From positions 186,001 through 250,000 of the forward strand of contig NZ_FOZP01000005.1 in NCBI RefSeq assembly GCF_900116115.1: a stretch of DNA of 64,000 bases, written 5' to 3'. This document shows positions 17,569-25,565 of the stretch, in pieces (the first letter of the stretch is position 1; each line of letters begins with the position of its first letter). The position numbers and the translations under genes are program-made. The notes beneath the pieces were generated by a model, which worked only from the letters and a program-made list of their open reading frames with translations, was not told the DNA's origin and searched no databases. This DNA is from Lutibacter maritimus (GTDB taxonomy: Bacteria; Bacteroidota; Bacteroidia; Flavobacteriales; Flavobacteriaceae).

Positions 17569-18627
17569 TTAATTTATTCGTTTCAGTTTTTCAATATTTA
17601 AAATTTTAATATTTCTACCATCCACATCAATTAATCCTTCTTTTTTAAAATCAGATAATGTTCTAATAAACGTTTCTGTTGCAATACCCGCAATGCTGGC
17701 TAAATCGCTTCGTAATATTTGAACACAAATGTTGGGGTTTGCTTTAATTTTTTCTGAAAATTGTAAAATGGTACTTGCTGTTTTTTTTCTAACAGAACTG
17801 TAGGCCATTTCTAATAAATGCTCTTTAATTTCGTATACATTATCACTTAAATAATCAAATAATTCTAATGTTAAATCGTGATTATTATGTAAAATGGTTT
17901 TTAAATTGTTGTTTGAAATTTTTAATGTATTTGTGTTTTCAATTGCAGCCGCAAACTCTTGATGAGATGTGTTGTTTGAAAATGATGTAAAGCCAAAAAA
18001 ATCGCCTTCTTTTAGAAGTTCAGTTATTAGTTCTTTACCTTGCTCATCTATTTTATATGTTTTAACTATTCCGCTATTTATTAAATAAATGAAGTTAGAA
18101 TTGTCTCCTTGATGGTAAATTACTTCACCTGCATAAAATAGGTGTTCTTCTGCGTTATTTAAAAAGTAATTTTTTAAATGTTCTAAGGTTTTAAGTTCGC
18201 TTTCATTAGTAAGGTTTTGTGTATGTTTATTTTCAATAAGTTGATTTTCATTAACAATGGCTACTTTTGCCAACCTACTTTCTATTGCGCTAAATAATTC
18301 AGATTCATCAAATGGTTTGGTAATGTAATCATCAGCGCCCATATTCATTCCTTTTCTAACATCTTTATGATCTGTTTTTGCTGAAAGAAATATAAATGGA
18401 ATTTGTTGTGTTATTTTTTCTTTTGATAAAATTTGAAGTACACCATAACCATTTAGTTCGGGCATCATTATATCGCAAATAATAACATCGGGCAATTTTG
18501 TTTTTGCTAAATGAACACCAACTTTACCATTTGCAGCAGTTAAAACTTTGTAATTTGCTAATTCTAATAACTCAGCAGTGTTTTCTCTAACAACAGCATC
18601 GTCTTCTATTAATAAAACTGTTTTCAT
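17569..18627 (-). CDS. Response regulator fused to a CRP/FNR-type DNA-binding protein
   Basis: 352 residues. Receiver domain 1-118 with acidic pair E8/D9/D10, phospho-acceptor D52, S82 and K104. A cyclic-nucleotide-like beta-roll follows (about 145-265) but lacks the GE...R-S/T cassette that binds cAMP. The CRP-type helix-turn-helix is at about 285-350; its recognition helix keeps E318 and R322 of the FNR pattern ETxxR. Only two Cys are present, so there is no FNR-type iron-sulfur cluster; control should come from phosphorylation of D52. Directly follows the PAS kinase gene (2-nt gap) and lies beside FNR-like boxes. Functionally it looks like FixJ and FixK merged; this is inference. Confidence 0.9.
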   Translation of the reverse strand: MKTVLLIEDDAVVRENTAELLELANYKVLTAANGKVGVHLAKTKLPDVIICDIMMPELNGYGVLQILSKEKITQQIPFIFLSAKTDHKDVRKGMNMGADDYITKPFDESELFSAIESRLAKVAIVNENQLIENKHTQNLTNESELKTLEHLKNYFLNNAEEHLFYAGEVIYHQGDNSNFIYLINSGIVKTYKIDEQGKELITELLKEGDFFGFTSFSNNTSHQEFAAAIENTNTLKISNNNLKTILHNNHDLTLELFDYLSDNVYEIKEHLLEMAYSSVRKKTASTILQFSEKIKANPNICVQILRSDLASIAGIATETFIRTLSDFKKEGLIDVDGRNIKILNIEKLKRIN

Positions 18628-18629
18628 TT

Positions 18630-19868
18630 TTAAAATTTGTTAGGTAAGCTTATTATAAATGTTGATCCTTCATTAATTTTACTTGAAAAAGTAAGATTTC
18701 CGCCCAAGTTATTAATATGATTTTTTACAATATTTAATCCTATACCTGTACCCGGAATATTTAAAGCGTTGTCGGCTCTAAAGTATCTGCTGCATATAAA
18801 TTTTTGAGCATATTCTGGAATGCCAATTCCGGTATCAATTATTTTAAATTCTATAACAGCATTTTTTTCAGAAACTTCTAAAATTATGGTACTGTTTTCA
18901 GGAGAATATTTTATGGCATTATTTAAAATATTTGACAATGCTAATTTTAAATATTTTTCATCTTGAGTAATAATAAATTCATCAATATTATTAGGAAATT
19001 GAATATGTTGCCCTTCCTTTAATAACATATTTGCATTGTATACAACTTCATTTATAACTGTGCTTAAATTAAATGAAGTAAGTTTATAATTGATGTTGTT
19101 TGATTCTAATTTTTCTATGGAAAGGAAATCGTTTAAAATGGTATCAAGATATTGTGCTTTATTTGTAATAGTTTTTATGTGTTTTTCTCTATTTTGCTGT
19201 TGTTCAGTTAATTGATATTTGTTTAATAACATTGATGAAGTTAAAATACCACTTAAAGGTGTTTTAAATTCATGAGAAACCATTGTTAAAAATTTTGATT
19301 TTAATTCATTGAGTTCAATTTCTTTTTGTAAAGATTCTTTCAATTTTTTTTCGGCAGCTTTCCTTTTTTTTATTTCTTTTTTAAAATTTAAGTTTAACTC
19401 TTTTAACTGCGAAATGGTGTTATGAAGATCTGCTGTTCTTTGTTGTACTTTTTTTTCTAATTCAGTATTAATAAAATCTATTCTTCTTTCATTTTCTTTT
19501 CTAACTGAAATATCTATAATTAAAGCTAAGACATATTTTTTATTTTCAATTTTAAAAGGATTTAAACCAATTTCAACAGGAAAATTTTCATTACTTTTTT
19601 TTACACCAGTTAAATTTAAACTATGTGTAATTTTTCGAACACCGTTAAAATTCAAAAAATTATTAAAATGAACCTTATGAATCGCATGCACTTTTTTTGG
19701 AATTAAACAGTTTAATTGGTTGTTGGTTAATTCACCTTTTTTATAACCAAACATTTTTTCTACAGGATGATTCGCTGCTACTATAATTTGATTTTCATCT
19801 ACTATAATTACGCCTTCAGGAATTGCTTCAAAAAGAATATTTAATATATGTTTATCTTTATAAAACAT
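18630..19868 (-). CDS. PAS-domain histidine kinase
   Basis: 412 residues, soluble: no membrane segment. PAS domain at 10-125, a coiled coil at about 125-190, HisKA with phospho-accepting H199 ('MVSHEFKTPLSG'), then the ATPase domain with N-box 'NILNNAIKYS', G1 'DTGIGI' and G2 'GTGIGL'. In the PAS domain, the stretch 57-71 ('PKKVHAIHKVHFNNF') aligns with the heme-binding helix of FixL, with H64 at the heme-His position; His there is also common in heme-free PAS domains. First gene of a two-gene operon with the receiver-CRP regulator. Oxygen or redox sensing is plausible but unproven. Confidence 0.9.
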   Translation of the reverse strand: MFYKDKHILNILFEAIPEGVIIVDENQIIVAANHPVEKMFGYKKGELTNNQLNCLIPKKVHAIHKVHFNNFLNFNGVRKITHSLNLTGVKKSNENFPVEIGLNPFKIENKKYVLALIIDISVRKENERRIDFINTELEKKVQQRTADLHNTISQLKELNLNFKKEIKKRKAAEKKLKESLQKEIELNELKSKFLTMVSHEFKTPLSGILTSSMLLNKYQLTEQQQNREKHIKTITNKAQYLDTILNDFLSIEKLESNNINYKLTSFNLSTVINEVVYNANMLLKEGQHIQFPNNIDEFIITQDEKYLKLALSNILNNAIKYSPENSTIILEVSEKNAVIEFKIIDTGIGIPEYAQKFICSRYFRADNALNIPGTGIGLNIVKNHINNLGGNLTFSSKINEGSTFIISLPNKF

Positions 19869-20182
19869 AAAATTTATAAAAAAGACTACATTAAATTTCG
19901 TAAAAAAAATAGAGGAAACCTATTAATTAATTAAGTTTTAATTGTTGTGGCTTTTTTATGTTTTTTTATGTGCATTAATTTTAGCTTTTTCTAATATTTT
20001 AAATAATAGGTATTACTATAACAATTTATAATTTTACCAGGTGTTAACAGAAAATTTTAAAAAATGAATTATATAACATTATTAAAAAATTATATAACAT
20101 GCTGCTAAACACAATGTTTTACTTTTGAACTAAAGTAGTTTAAACTACTTGCTTTTTAAAATTAATTAAAACAAACTATATT
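19869..20182. other. Intergenic region, 314 bp
   Basis: Separates the leftward kinase operon from the rightward small membrane gene. It contains the direct repeat, minus-7 box and palindrome listed at 20068-20150. I see no terminator and no further gene. Confidence 0.6.
20068..20150 (+). promoter_or_regulatory. Promoter region with 12-bp direct repeats and a palindrome
   Basis: An exact direct repeat ATTATATAACAT at 20068-20079 and 20089-20100, period 21 bp, sits where a minus-33 element would be. The minus-7 box TACTTTTG (20120-20127) is a full match. A perfect 18-bp palindrome (20133-20150, AAGTAGTTT and its complement) follows in the leader. Two half-sites 21 bp apart resemble AraC-type activator layouts, and an AraC-family gene lies downstream at 20530. 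Confidence 0.5.
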
Positions 20183-20386
20183 ATGAACAAGACAATTAAA
20201 ATGATTTTATTAATAGTAGGAGTTGGACTTTTAGGATATGGAATTTATATGCTTGTAGCCCCAGAAACCGCACTAAGTATTGGCCCTTTAGATGTGGAAA
20301 CGCAAGACAATAATAACGCATATATTACAATTGGTTTAGGTTTATTAACATTAATGATTAGCTTTGTTGGTGGGAAAAAATCTTAA
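20183..20386 (+). CDS. Small two-helix membrane protein
   Basis: 67 residues with two membrane segments (about 6-26 and 45-62) joined by a loop containing 'IGPLDVETQDNNNAY'. I recall similar uncharacterised proteins in stress gene clusters of Bacteroidota, but no function. Own promoter region (direct repeats) and own terminator. Confidence 0.75.
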   Translation: MNKTIKMILLIVGVGLLGYGIYMLVAPETALSIGPLDVETQDNNNAYITIGLGLLTLMISFVGGKKS

Positions 20387-20406
20387 TAATAATATCACAC
20401 ACCCTT

Positions 20407-20439
20407 AAAAACTCATTTTGCATAAAAATGAGTTTTTTT
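20407..20439 (+). terminator. Terminator after the small membrane gene
   Basis: A 13-bp stem (20407-20419 against 20425-20437, AAAAACTC/GAGTTTTT) ending in seven T. Confidence 0.9.
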
Positions 20440-20529
20440 ATGTTATAAAATATTATCTTTATTAATTATTACGGCATATATTGTAGCCTGAAATATGAAT
20501 AATAACCAAATTTGAATTAGTATAAAAAG

Positions 20530-21090
20530 ATGAAAGTATTTGTGAAATTTAATTTTAATGCAATTTGCAATAAGGTTTTAGAAGATAAGCTAATTGAGTT
20601 GGGTATAAAATATAAAATTGTAGGTTTTGGAGAGATAGAATTTTTAGAAAATTTAACAGATCAGCATAAACAAACCTTACATACTTTATTAAATAATCAT
20701 GGTATTGAAGTTGTAGAAAATGAAAAAATTATTTTAGTACAAAAAATTAAAGACGCAATTATTGATATAATATTTAATTCTGAAGATGCTTTAAATATAA
20801 AAACATCTGTTTATTTAGCAGAAAAATTAGGACATAGCTACGGATATCTATCAAATTTATTTTCTGAAGTTACATATACTTCCATTGAAAATTTTATCAT
20901 CCTTCAAAAAATAGAATATGCCAAACAGCTTATTTTAACTACAAATTTTAGTTTAACAGAAATAGCTTTTAAACTCAACTATTCAAGTGTTGCACATTTA
21001 AGTACACAGTTTAAAAATACTACAGGTATTACTCCTTCTGCATTTCAACGTATTATTAGTAAAAGAAAGGAAATTGCCCAACAAAGCTAA
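20530..21090 (+). CDS. AraC family transcriptional regulator, short form
   Basis: 186 residues. The C-terminal 100 residues hold two helix-turn-helix motifs of AraC/XylS type: 'SVYLAEKLGHSYGYLSNLFS' and 'FSLTEIAFKLNYSSVAHLST', followed by 'TGITPSAFQRI'. The N-terminal 80 residues are a small alpha/beta domain, 'MKVFVKFNFNAICNKVLEDK' onward, seen in Bacteroidota stress AraC proteins. Too short for a sugar-binding cupin. Probably controls neighbouring small membrane and stress genes; no target is demonstrated. Confidence 0.88.
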   Translation: MKVFVKFNFNAICNKVLEDKLIELGIKYKIVGFGEIEFLENLTDQHKQTLHTLLNNHGIEVVENEKIILVQKIKDAIIDIIFNSEDALNIKTSVYLAEKLGHSYGYLSNLFSEVTYTSIENFIILQKIEYAKQLILTTNFSLTEIAFKLNYSSVAHLSTQFKNTTGITPSAFQRIISKRKEIAQQS

Positions 21091-21396
21091 AACTGCTAAA
21101 ATTATAACAACGCTACTTAATTAGGATTTCAATACACTAAATTTAAATACCCAATGGTTAATTGTATAACCATACTTTCAAACACACTCCAAACAATTAT
21201 ATAAGCTGTTTATTAGCATACTCCGCAGCAATGCTAAGGCTTTACGTATTCTTTTTTAAGGTTTAATTTACATAATTCCGTTTTGTAAAATGGGAATTGT
21301 ATAAATAATACAAAAAATGCTGTAATGCGATACGATTAAAAGGATTGCATATTTGCATTATAAAATTAGTATTAACCAAAAGCAAAATTGAAAATT
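21091..21396. other. Intergenic region, 306 bp
   Basis: Contains a hairpin TTAGCAT/ATGCTAA (21213-21219 with 21231-21237) without a T run, and an inverted repeat AATTCC/GGAATT near 21273-21295. A near-consensus minus-7 element CATATTTG lies at about 21349-21356, upstream of the lmo0937-type gene. Confidence 0.4.
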
Positions 21397-21549
21397 ATGA
21401 GAAGTTTATTATATCTAGTGGCTGTAATACTTGTAATAGGATGGGCGTTAGGATTCTTTGTGTATAGCGCAGGAGGATTAATTCATATCTTATTAGTAAT
21501 TGCAGTAATTGCAATATTGTTTAGATTAATTGGTGGTAAAAGAGTTTAA
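21397..21549 (+). CDS. lmo0937-type small membrane protein
   Basis: A 50-residue peptide with two membrane helices: MRSLLYLVAVILVIGW, a Gly-rich turn with '[15 protein letters not shown]', and a basic end GGKRV. Two paralogs occur in this window (33354 and 34631). Family members are induced by stress but have no known activity. Expressed ahead of, and probably with, the lipoprotein at 21618. Confidence 0.85.
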   Translation: MRSLLYLVAVILVIGWALGFFVYSAGGLIHILLVIAVIAILFRLIGGKRV

Positions 21550-21617
21550 CAAATCAATTAAGAAATAATAAAGTAACAAAAGAGTAAAATTAAGAAATTT
21601 AATTAATAATTATAAAA

Positions 21618-22289
21618 ATGAAAAAAATGAAAAATTTAAATCAAATAATAGTTGGAATTTTAGGATGCACACTTATTTTGGCATCTTGTTCAGATGAAAA
21701 AACTAAAGCCGAACAAATGTCGGATAACTTTGTAAAATATGTAGATTCAGTTAGTAGTGTACAAAAAGAAAATGCCATAGAAAACTGGAATGAAATTGAA
21801 AGTGAGTATGAAGAGGCAAAACAAAATGCAAATAGAGAGATTAATCAGCTTGATGACAGAATGGAGTTTGAAGAAAAAATCAATACTGCAAATGCTAAAT
21901 ATGAGCAATTTAAGAGCGATGTTTTAGCAGAAAAAGAAAAATTAGATTATGAATCTCAAAAAAATAGAGTTAGAGTAGCTTTATTAGGATCAAATTACGT
22001 TGAAGATGATATGAAATTTGAATGGATAAACAAAGATAATATCTTAAGTGTATATGAAAATTTTGTGAATACTGTTGAAGAAAATAAAGACTCATATTCT
22101 AGAGAAGACTGGGATGAAATTAAATTAATATACGAAGCAATTGACTCAAGAAAAAACACAGTTGAAAACGAAGGTTTAACTAGTGAAGACAATAGAAAAA
22201 TTGCAGGTTTAAAATTAAAATTTGCCCCAATGTATACTGTTAATAGAATGGGCGCAAAATCTGAAGAAAACGCAGAAGCAAAACAATAA
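21618..22289 (+). CDS. Coiled-coil lipoprotein (DUF6565-like)
   Basis: 223 residues with lipobox ASC (Cys about 25, or 23 if the second Met is used). The mature protein is highly charged and helical, with two repeats of a roughly 85-residue unit: 'QMSDNFVKYVDSVSSVQKEN' at the front and 'ENFVNTVEENKDSYSREDW' later. I think this is the family called DUF6565 in Bacteroidota, recalled without a search. Probably a periplasmic spacer or stress lipoprotein. It shares a transcript direction and 68-bp spacing with the preceding membrane peptide. Confidence 0.75.
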   Translation: MKKMKNLNQIIVGILGCTLILASCSDEKTKAEQMSDNFVKYVDSVSSVQKENAIENWNEIESEYEEAKQNANREINQLDDRMEFEEKINTANAKYEQFKSDVLAEKEKLDYESQKNRVRVALLGSNYVEDDMKFEWINKDNILSVYENFVNTVEENKDSYSREDWDEIKLIYEAIDSRKNTVENEGLTSEDNRKIAGLKLKFAPMYTVNRMGAKSEENAEAKQ

Positions 22290-22332
22290 TCTAATCAGAC
22301 ATTTAGTAATAAATAATTATATACATAATAAT

Positions 22333-22812
22333 ATGAAAAAAATAATAATAGCGGTATTTGCACTTTTTACTATAAGTGCAGCTACTACTGCCTTACAGGC
22401 ACAGATAATAGCAAAAAATGCATTAGGAGTTAGGTTAGGTGACAATGATGGTTTTGGAGGAGAAATTTCTTACCAAACATCTTTATCAAATAGCAATAGA
22501 TTAGAATTTGATTTGGGATGGAGAGACTCTCATAATGTAGAAGCATTTAAGTTAGTAGGTTTATACCAATGGGTAATGCCTATAGAAGATCGTTTTAATT
22601 GGTATGTTGGTTTAGGTGCCGGTGTTGGATCTTTTAATGCTGGAAATAACGATGGAGCATTCGCTTTAATAGCTGGTGATTTGGGTATTGAATATAATTT
22701 TAAAATTCCATTACTTATATCATTAGATTTTAGACCAGAATTAGGTTTTAATGACAATTATCGGGATGATTTAGGTCTTGATATAGCATTAGGTCTTAGA
22801 TATCAATTTTAA
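22333..22812 (+). CDS. Outer-membrane beta-barrel protein
   Basis: 159 residues from the Met at 22333, which starts a clear signal peptide (MKKIIIAVFALFTISAATTALQAQ); an earlier in-frame start at 22222 would overlap the previous gene and hide the signal. Alternating hydrophobic strands and the C-terminal 'LGLDIALGLRYQF' with a final Phe indicate an 8-stranded barrel. Likely a structural or adhesion-type small porin. 43 bp after the lipoprotein gene. Confidence 0.82.
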   Translation: MKKIIIAVFALFTISAATTALQAQIIAKNALGVRLGDNDGFGGEISYQTSLSNSNRLEFDLGWRDSHNVEAFKLVGLYQWVMPIEDRFNWYVGLGAGVGSFNAGNNDGAFALIAGDLGIEYNFKIPLLISLDFRPELGFNDNYRDDLGLDIALGLRYQF

Positions 22813-22979
22813 ACATTTAAGATAATAAAGTTTAAAAACTAAATACAATAAAGCTCGTTGTAAATTTTTTGAAATACAATAGTTACTAACTTATCAGATA
22901 GTTAGATAATTGAATTTTTTAATTGAAAATTACTGAAAAATTTACAACAAGTATTTAATAACTAAAAAAAGAAAAAATT

Positions 22980-23549
22980 ATGAAGAAAATAGTAATAAGT
23001 ACAATTATATTAGTAGTAACAGTTACATATGTATTTGCACAAAATACTTCAAATTTTGGTGTAAAAGCAGGATATAATTTAGCTTCAGTAACCGATGATT
23101 CAGGAAATGAAACAGATGCAAGAAGTGGATTTCATGTAGGGCTTTATTCAGAAAATTTTATCAGTGAAAATTTTTCAATTCAACCAGAGGTTATGTATTC
23201 ACAACAAGGATTTAAAATTGAGAATAATAACTCAACCTATACATTAGAAAGAGATTATATTAATATCCCTGTAATGTTTAAAGGATATTTAGCTAAAACT
23301 TTTTTTATTGAAGCTGGACCTCAAGTAGGATTTGCTGTAAGTAAAAAAGAAACTTTAGATACTGTAATAGGTGATTTTGAAAACGACTCAGAACCAAATT
23401 CTTTTGATTGGGGACTTAATGTTGGTACAGGTATAAAAGTAAATGCCGCAACCATTGGATTAAGATATCATTTTGGTATGGGAGATCTTTATGAAGATAC
23501 AGATTTTAAAAATAGAGTCTTTCAAATATCTGTTGGATTCGACTTTTAA
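22980..23549 (+). CDS. Outer-membrane beta-barrel (OMP_b-brl, porin family)
   Basis: 189 residues: signal peptide (1-20, ending VFAQ), then the typical start 'NFGVKAGYNLASV', central 'YINIPVMFKGYL' and 'FFIEAGPQVGFAVS', and barrel end 'VFQISVGFDF' with terminal Phe. These are hallmarks of PF13568-type barrels that are abundant in Flavobacteria. Ends at a strong terminator. Confidence 0.9.
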   Translation: MKKIVISTIILVVTVTYVFAQNTSNFGVKAGYNLASVTDDSGNETDARSGFHVGLYSENFISENFSIQPEVMYSQQGFKIENNNSTYTLERDYINIPVMFKGYLAKTFFIEAGPQVGFAVSKKETLDTVIGDFENDSEPNSFDWGLNVGTGIKVNAATIGLRYHFGMGDLYEDTDFKNRVFQISVGFDF

Positions 23550-23560
23550 TAAAAAATATA

Positions 23561-23596
23561 TCAAAAAAAGCCTCTTTTAAAAGAGGCTTTTTTTGA
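23561..23596 (+). terminator. Terminator after OMP gene
   Basis: A perfect 36-bp palindrome with core GCCTCTTTT and a run of seven T. Confidence 0.9.
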
Positions 23597-23632
23597 TTTT
23601 TGAAAAGATATTAATGCAAAAAATAAAAAATT

Positions 23633-24019
23633 ATGAACTATTATTTTAACAAAACACTTCAAGGAAATTTTGATGATATTATAGTTAAAGTTACCCAAGG
23701 TTTAAAAGATCAAGGCTTTGGAATTTTAACAGAAATTGATGTGCAGGAAACCTTGAAAAATAAATTAGATGTTGATTTTAAAAAGTATAAAATTTTAGGA
23801 GCTTGTAATCCTCCATACGCACACAAAGCTTTGTTAGCCGAAGATAAAATTGGAACAATGTTGCCGTGCAATGTTATTGTACAAGAAGTTAAAAATGGGA
23901 CTATTGAAATAGCAGCTGTAAATCCAATGGCATCTATGCAAGCTGTTGAAAATAAAAAATTAGAAAAATTGGCTGAAGAAATTACAGAAAAGTTAGAAAC
24001 TTTTATCAAAAAACTTTAA
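23633..24019 (+). CDS. DUF302 family protein
   Basis: 128 residues, cytosolic. The DUF302 pattern is clear: 'LKDQGFGILTEIDV', 'YKILGACNPPYAHKAL' and 'LPCNVIVQE', followed by an Ala-rich helix. Known structures show a dimeric alpha/beta fold that resembles heme- or nucleotide-binding proteins, but the function is open. The two Cys (in GACN and LPCN) are typical of the family. Confidence 0.92.
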   Translation: MNYYFNKTLQGNFDDIIVKVTQGLKDQGFGILTEIDVQETLKNKLDVDFKKYKILGACNPPYAHKALLAEDKIGTMLPCNVIVQEVKNGTIEIAAVNPMASMQAVENKKLEKLAEEITEKLETFIKKL

Positions 24020-24209
24020 TTAAATTTCCTCAACTTGCCTGCTGGTTGGTCAATTTTAATAACAAATAAAACTAACTATTTAGGTGGTAAAGTGATAATT
24101 AATTAATCGGAAATACAATGAGCATTTGCGTTAAATAATATTCCGATAAAGCTATTACAATACTTTAATAAAGTTTAAATTGTTTTAATACACTATTAAA
24201 AAATTTGAA

Positions 24210-25115
24210 TTGAAAACTACTGAACTACATCCAAAATTTAAGATTGCTCATTTGCCTTCTTTATTAGTGAAAACCTATAAAGCTTGGGATGCAGAAAACC
24301 CATATAGGTTAAGTGCAGTTGTAGCTTATTATGCTATTTTATCAATGCCTGGTTTATTGGTTATTATTGTAAACCTAATTGGAGCTATTTGGGGAACAGA
24401 AATTGTTCAAGGTGAATTAACTAATGAAATATCAAGTGCATTGGGTCGAGATGTAGCTAATGCAGTTGGAACTATGATATCAGACACTCAAGAGAAAGAC
24501 AAAAATCTAATTTCAACTATTATTGGTATCGGAACTTTACTTTTTGCAGCTTCAGGTGTGTTTTATCATTTGCAACTTTCTTTAAATCAAATATGGAAAG
24601 TTGATTCAATTACCGAACAAAATTTTTGGAGAACATTGATCAATAGAGCTAGAAGTTTTACATTTATTTTAATTATTGGATTTTTATTATTGATCAGTTT
24701 TATTATAACGGCGGGTTTGTCTGCACTCACTAATTTTTTGAGTCGTAATTTTCCAGATATTATACTTTATGTAGCCTATATTTTAGATATTTTGTTGTCG
24801 CTTAGTATGGTTACCATTCTATTTGCTCTCATGTTTAAATATTTACCCAATGTAAAAATTAGATGGAAATCGGTGTGGGTTGGTGCAATTATTACAGCAG
24901 TACTGTTTGTTTTAGGTAAATTTTTATTAGGATTGTATTTTGGACGTGCAGATTTTGACTCTACTTATGGTACAGCAGGTACTATTGTTTTAATTTTACT
25001 TTGGGTGTCATATTCTTGTTTAATTTTATTTTTTGGAGCAGAATTTACAAGAGTATATGCAGAAAAATATGGCTTTGGAATTAAGCCAACAAAGTACTCT
25101 AAAACAATTAAATAA
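24210..25115 (+). CDS. YihY/virulence factor BrkB family membrane protein
   Basis: 301 residues with six membrane helices. Family landmarks: 'SAVVAYYAILSMPGLLVIIV' near the start, 'FAASGVFYHLQLSLNQIW', and 'YGTAGTIVLILLWVSYSCLI' near the end. It starts with TTG (24210); no in-frame ATG occurs before the first membrane helix, so the TTG is needed to keep the amphipathic N-terminus. Function of YihY proteins is uncertain (transport or envelope lipid handling has been proposed). Confidence 0.9.
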   Translation: MKTTELHPKFKIAHLPSLLVKTYKAWDAENPYRLSAVVAYYAILSMPGLLVIIVNLIGAIWGTEIVQGELTNEISSALGRDVANAVGTMISDTQEKDKNLISTIIGIGTLLFAASGVFYHLQLSLNQIWKVDSITEQNFWRTLINRARSFTFILIIGFLLLISFIITAGLSALTNFLSRNFPDIILYVAYILDILLSLSMVTILFALMFKYLPNVKIRWKSVWVGAIITAVLFVLGKFLLGLYFGRADFDSTYGTAGTIVLILLWVSYSCLILFFGAEFTRVYAEKYGFGIKPTKYSKTIK

Positions 25116-25304
25116 TAGTACTGTAATAAAATAGTTATAGTAAAAGTTAATCTTTGTAATTAGTTAATATAGCTATATTTAGTTTGGATATTATTTACTT
25201 GTATAATTTACCTAACTAAATAAAACAGTTAACATATTAACTGAAAAGAGTAACATAAAAAAATACATCAAACTAAATTTAAATAGAATAAAAAATTATA
25301 TAAA

Positions 25305-25544
25305 ATGCCAAGCAAAAGAATAAAAAACGAAGAACAATATCAGGCTTTAAGAGATAAAGGTTATAGTAAAGAAAAGTCTGCAAGAATTGCCAATACGCCA
25401 GATTCTGGAAAAAAAGGAGGCAAAGCAAAACCTTATGAAGAATGGACAAAAGATGAACTGTACCAACAAGCTAAAAACGTAGGAATAAATGGTAGATCAA
25501 AAATGAACAAATTGCAATTGATACATTCACTAAGAAATAATTAA
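25305..25544 (+). CDS. Small basic protein with DUF7218-like start and Rho-N/SAP-like end
   Basis: 79 residues. The first half, 'MPSKRIKNEEQYQALRDKGY' onward, matches small basic proteins of stress clusters in many bacteria (DUF7218-like). The second half, 'WTKDELYQQAKNVGINGRSK', then 'LIHSLR', has the helix-extended-helix pattern of Rho N-terminal or SAP domains, which bind nucleic acids. Likely a small nucleic-acid-binding stress protein. 21 bp upstream of the AI-2E transporter gene. Confidence 0.78.
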   Translation: MPSKRIKNEEQYQALRDKGYSKEKSARIANTPDSGKKGGKAKPYEEWTKDELYQQAKNVGINGRSKMNKLQLIHSLRNN

Positions 25545-25565
25545 ACATCTAAATTTTCTACCATA

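Noticed and set aside
17569-18627. Direct oxygen sensing by an FNR iron-sulfur cluster in the receiver-CRP protein
   Set aside because: Only two Cys are present and neither is in an FNR-type arrangement.
21161-21207. Single copies of ATTRTATAA-like sites here and at 27906 and 30167 as additional AraC-type sites
   Set aside because: The short motif is expected many times by chance in DNA this AT-rich, and no partner copy lies 21 bp away.
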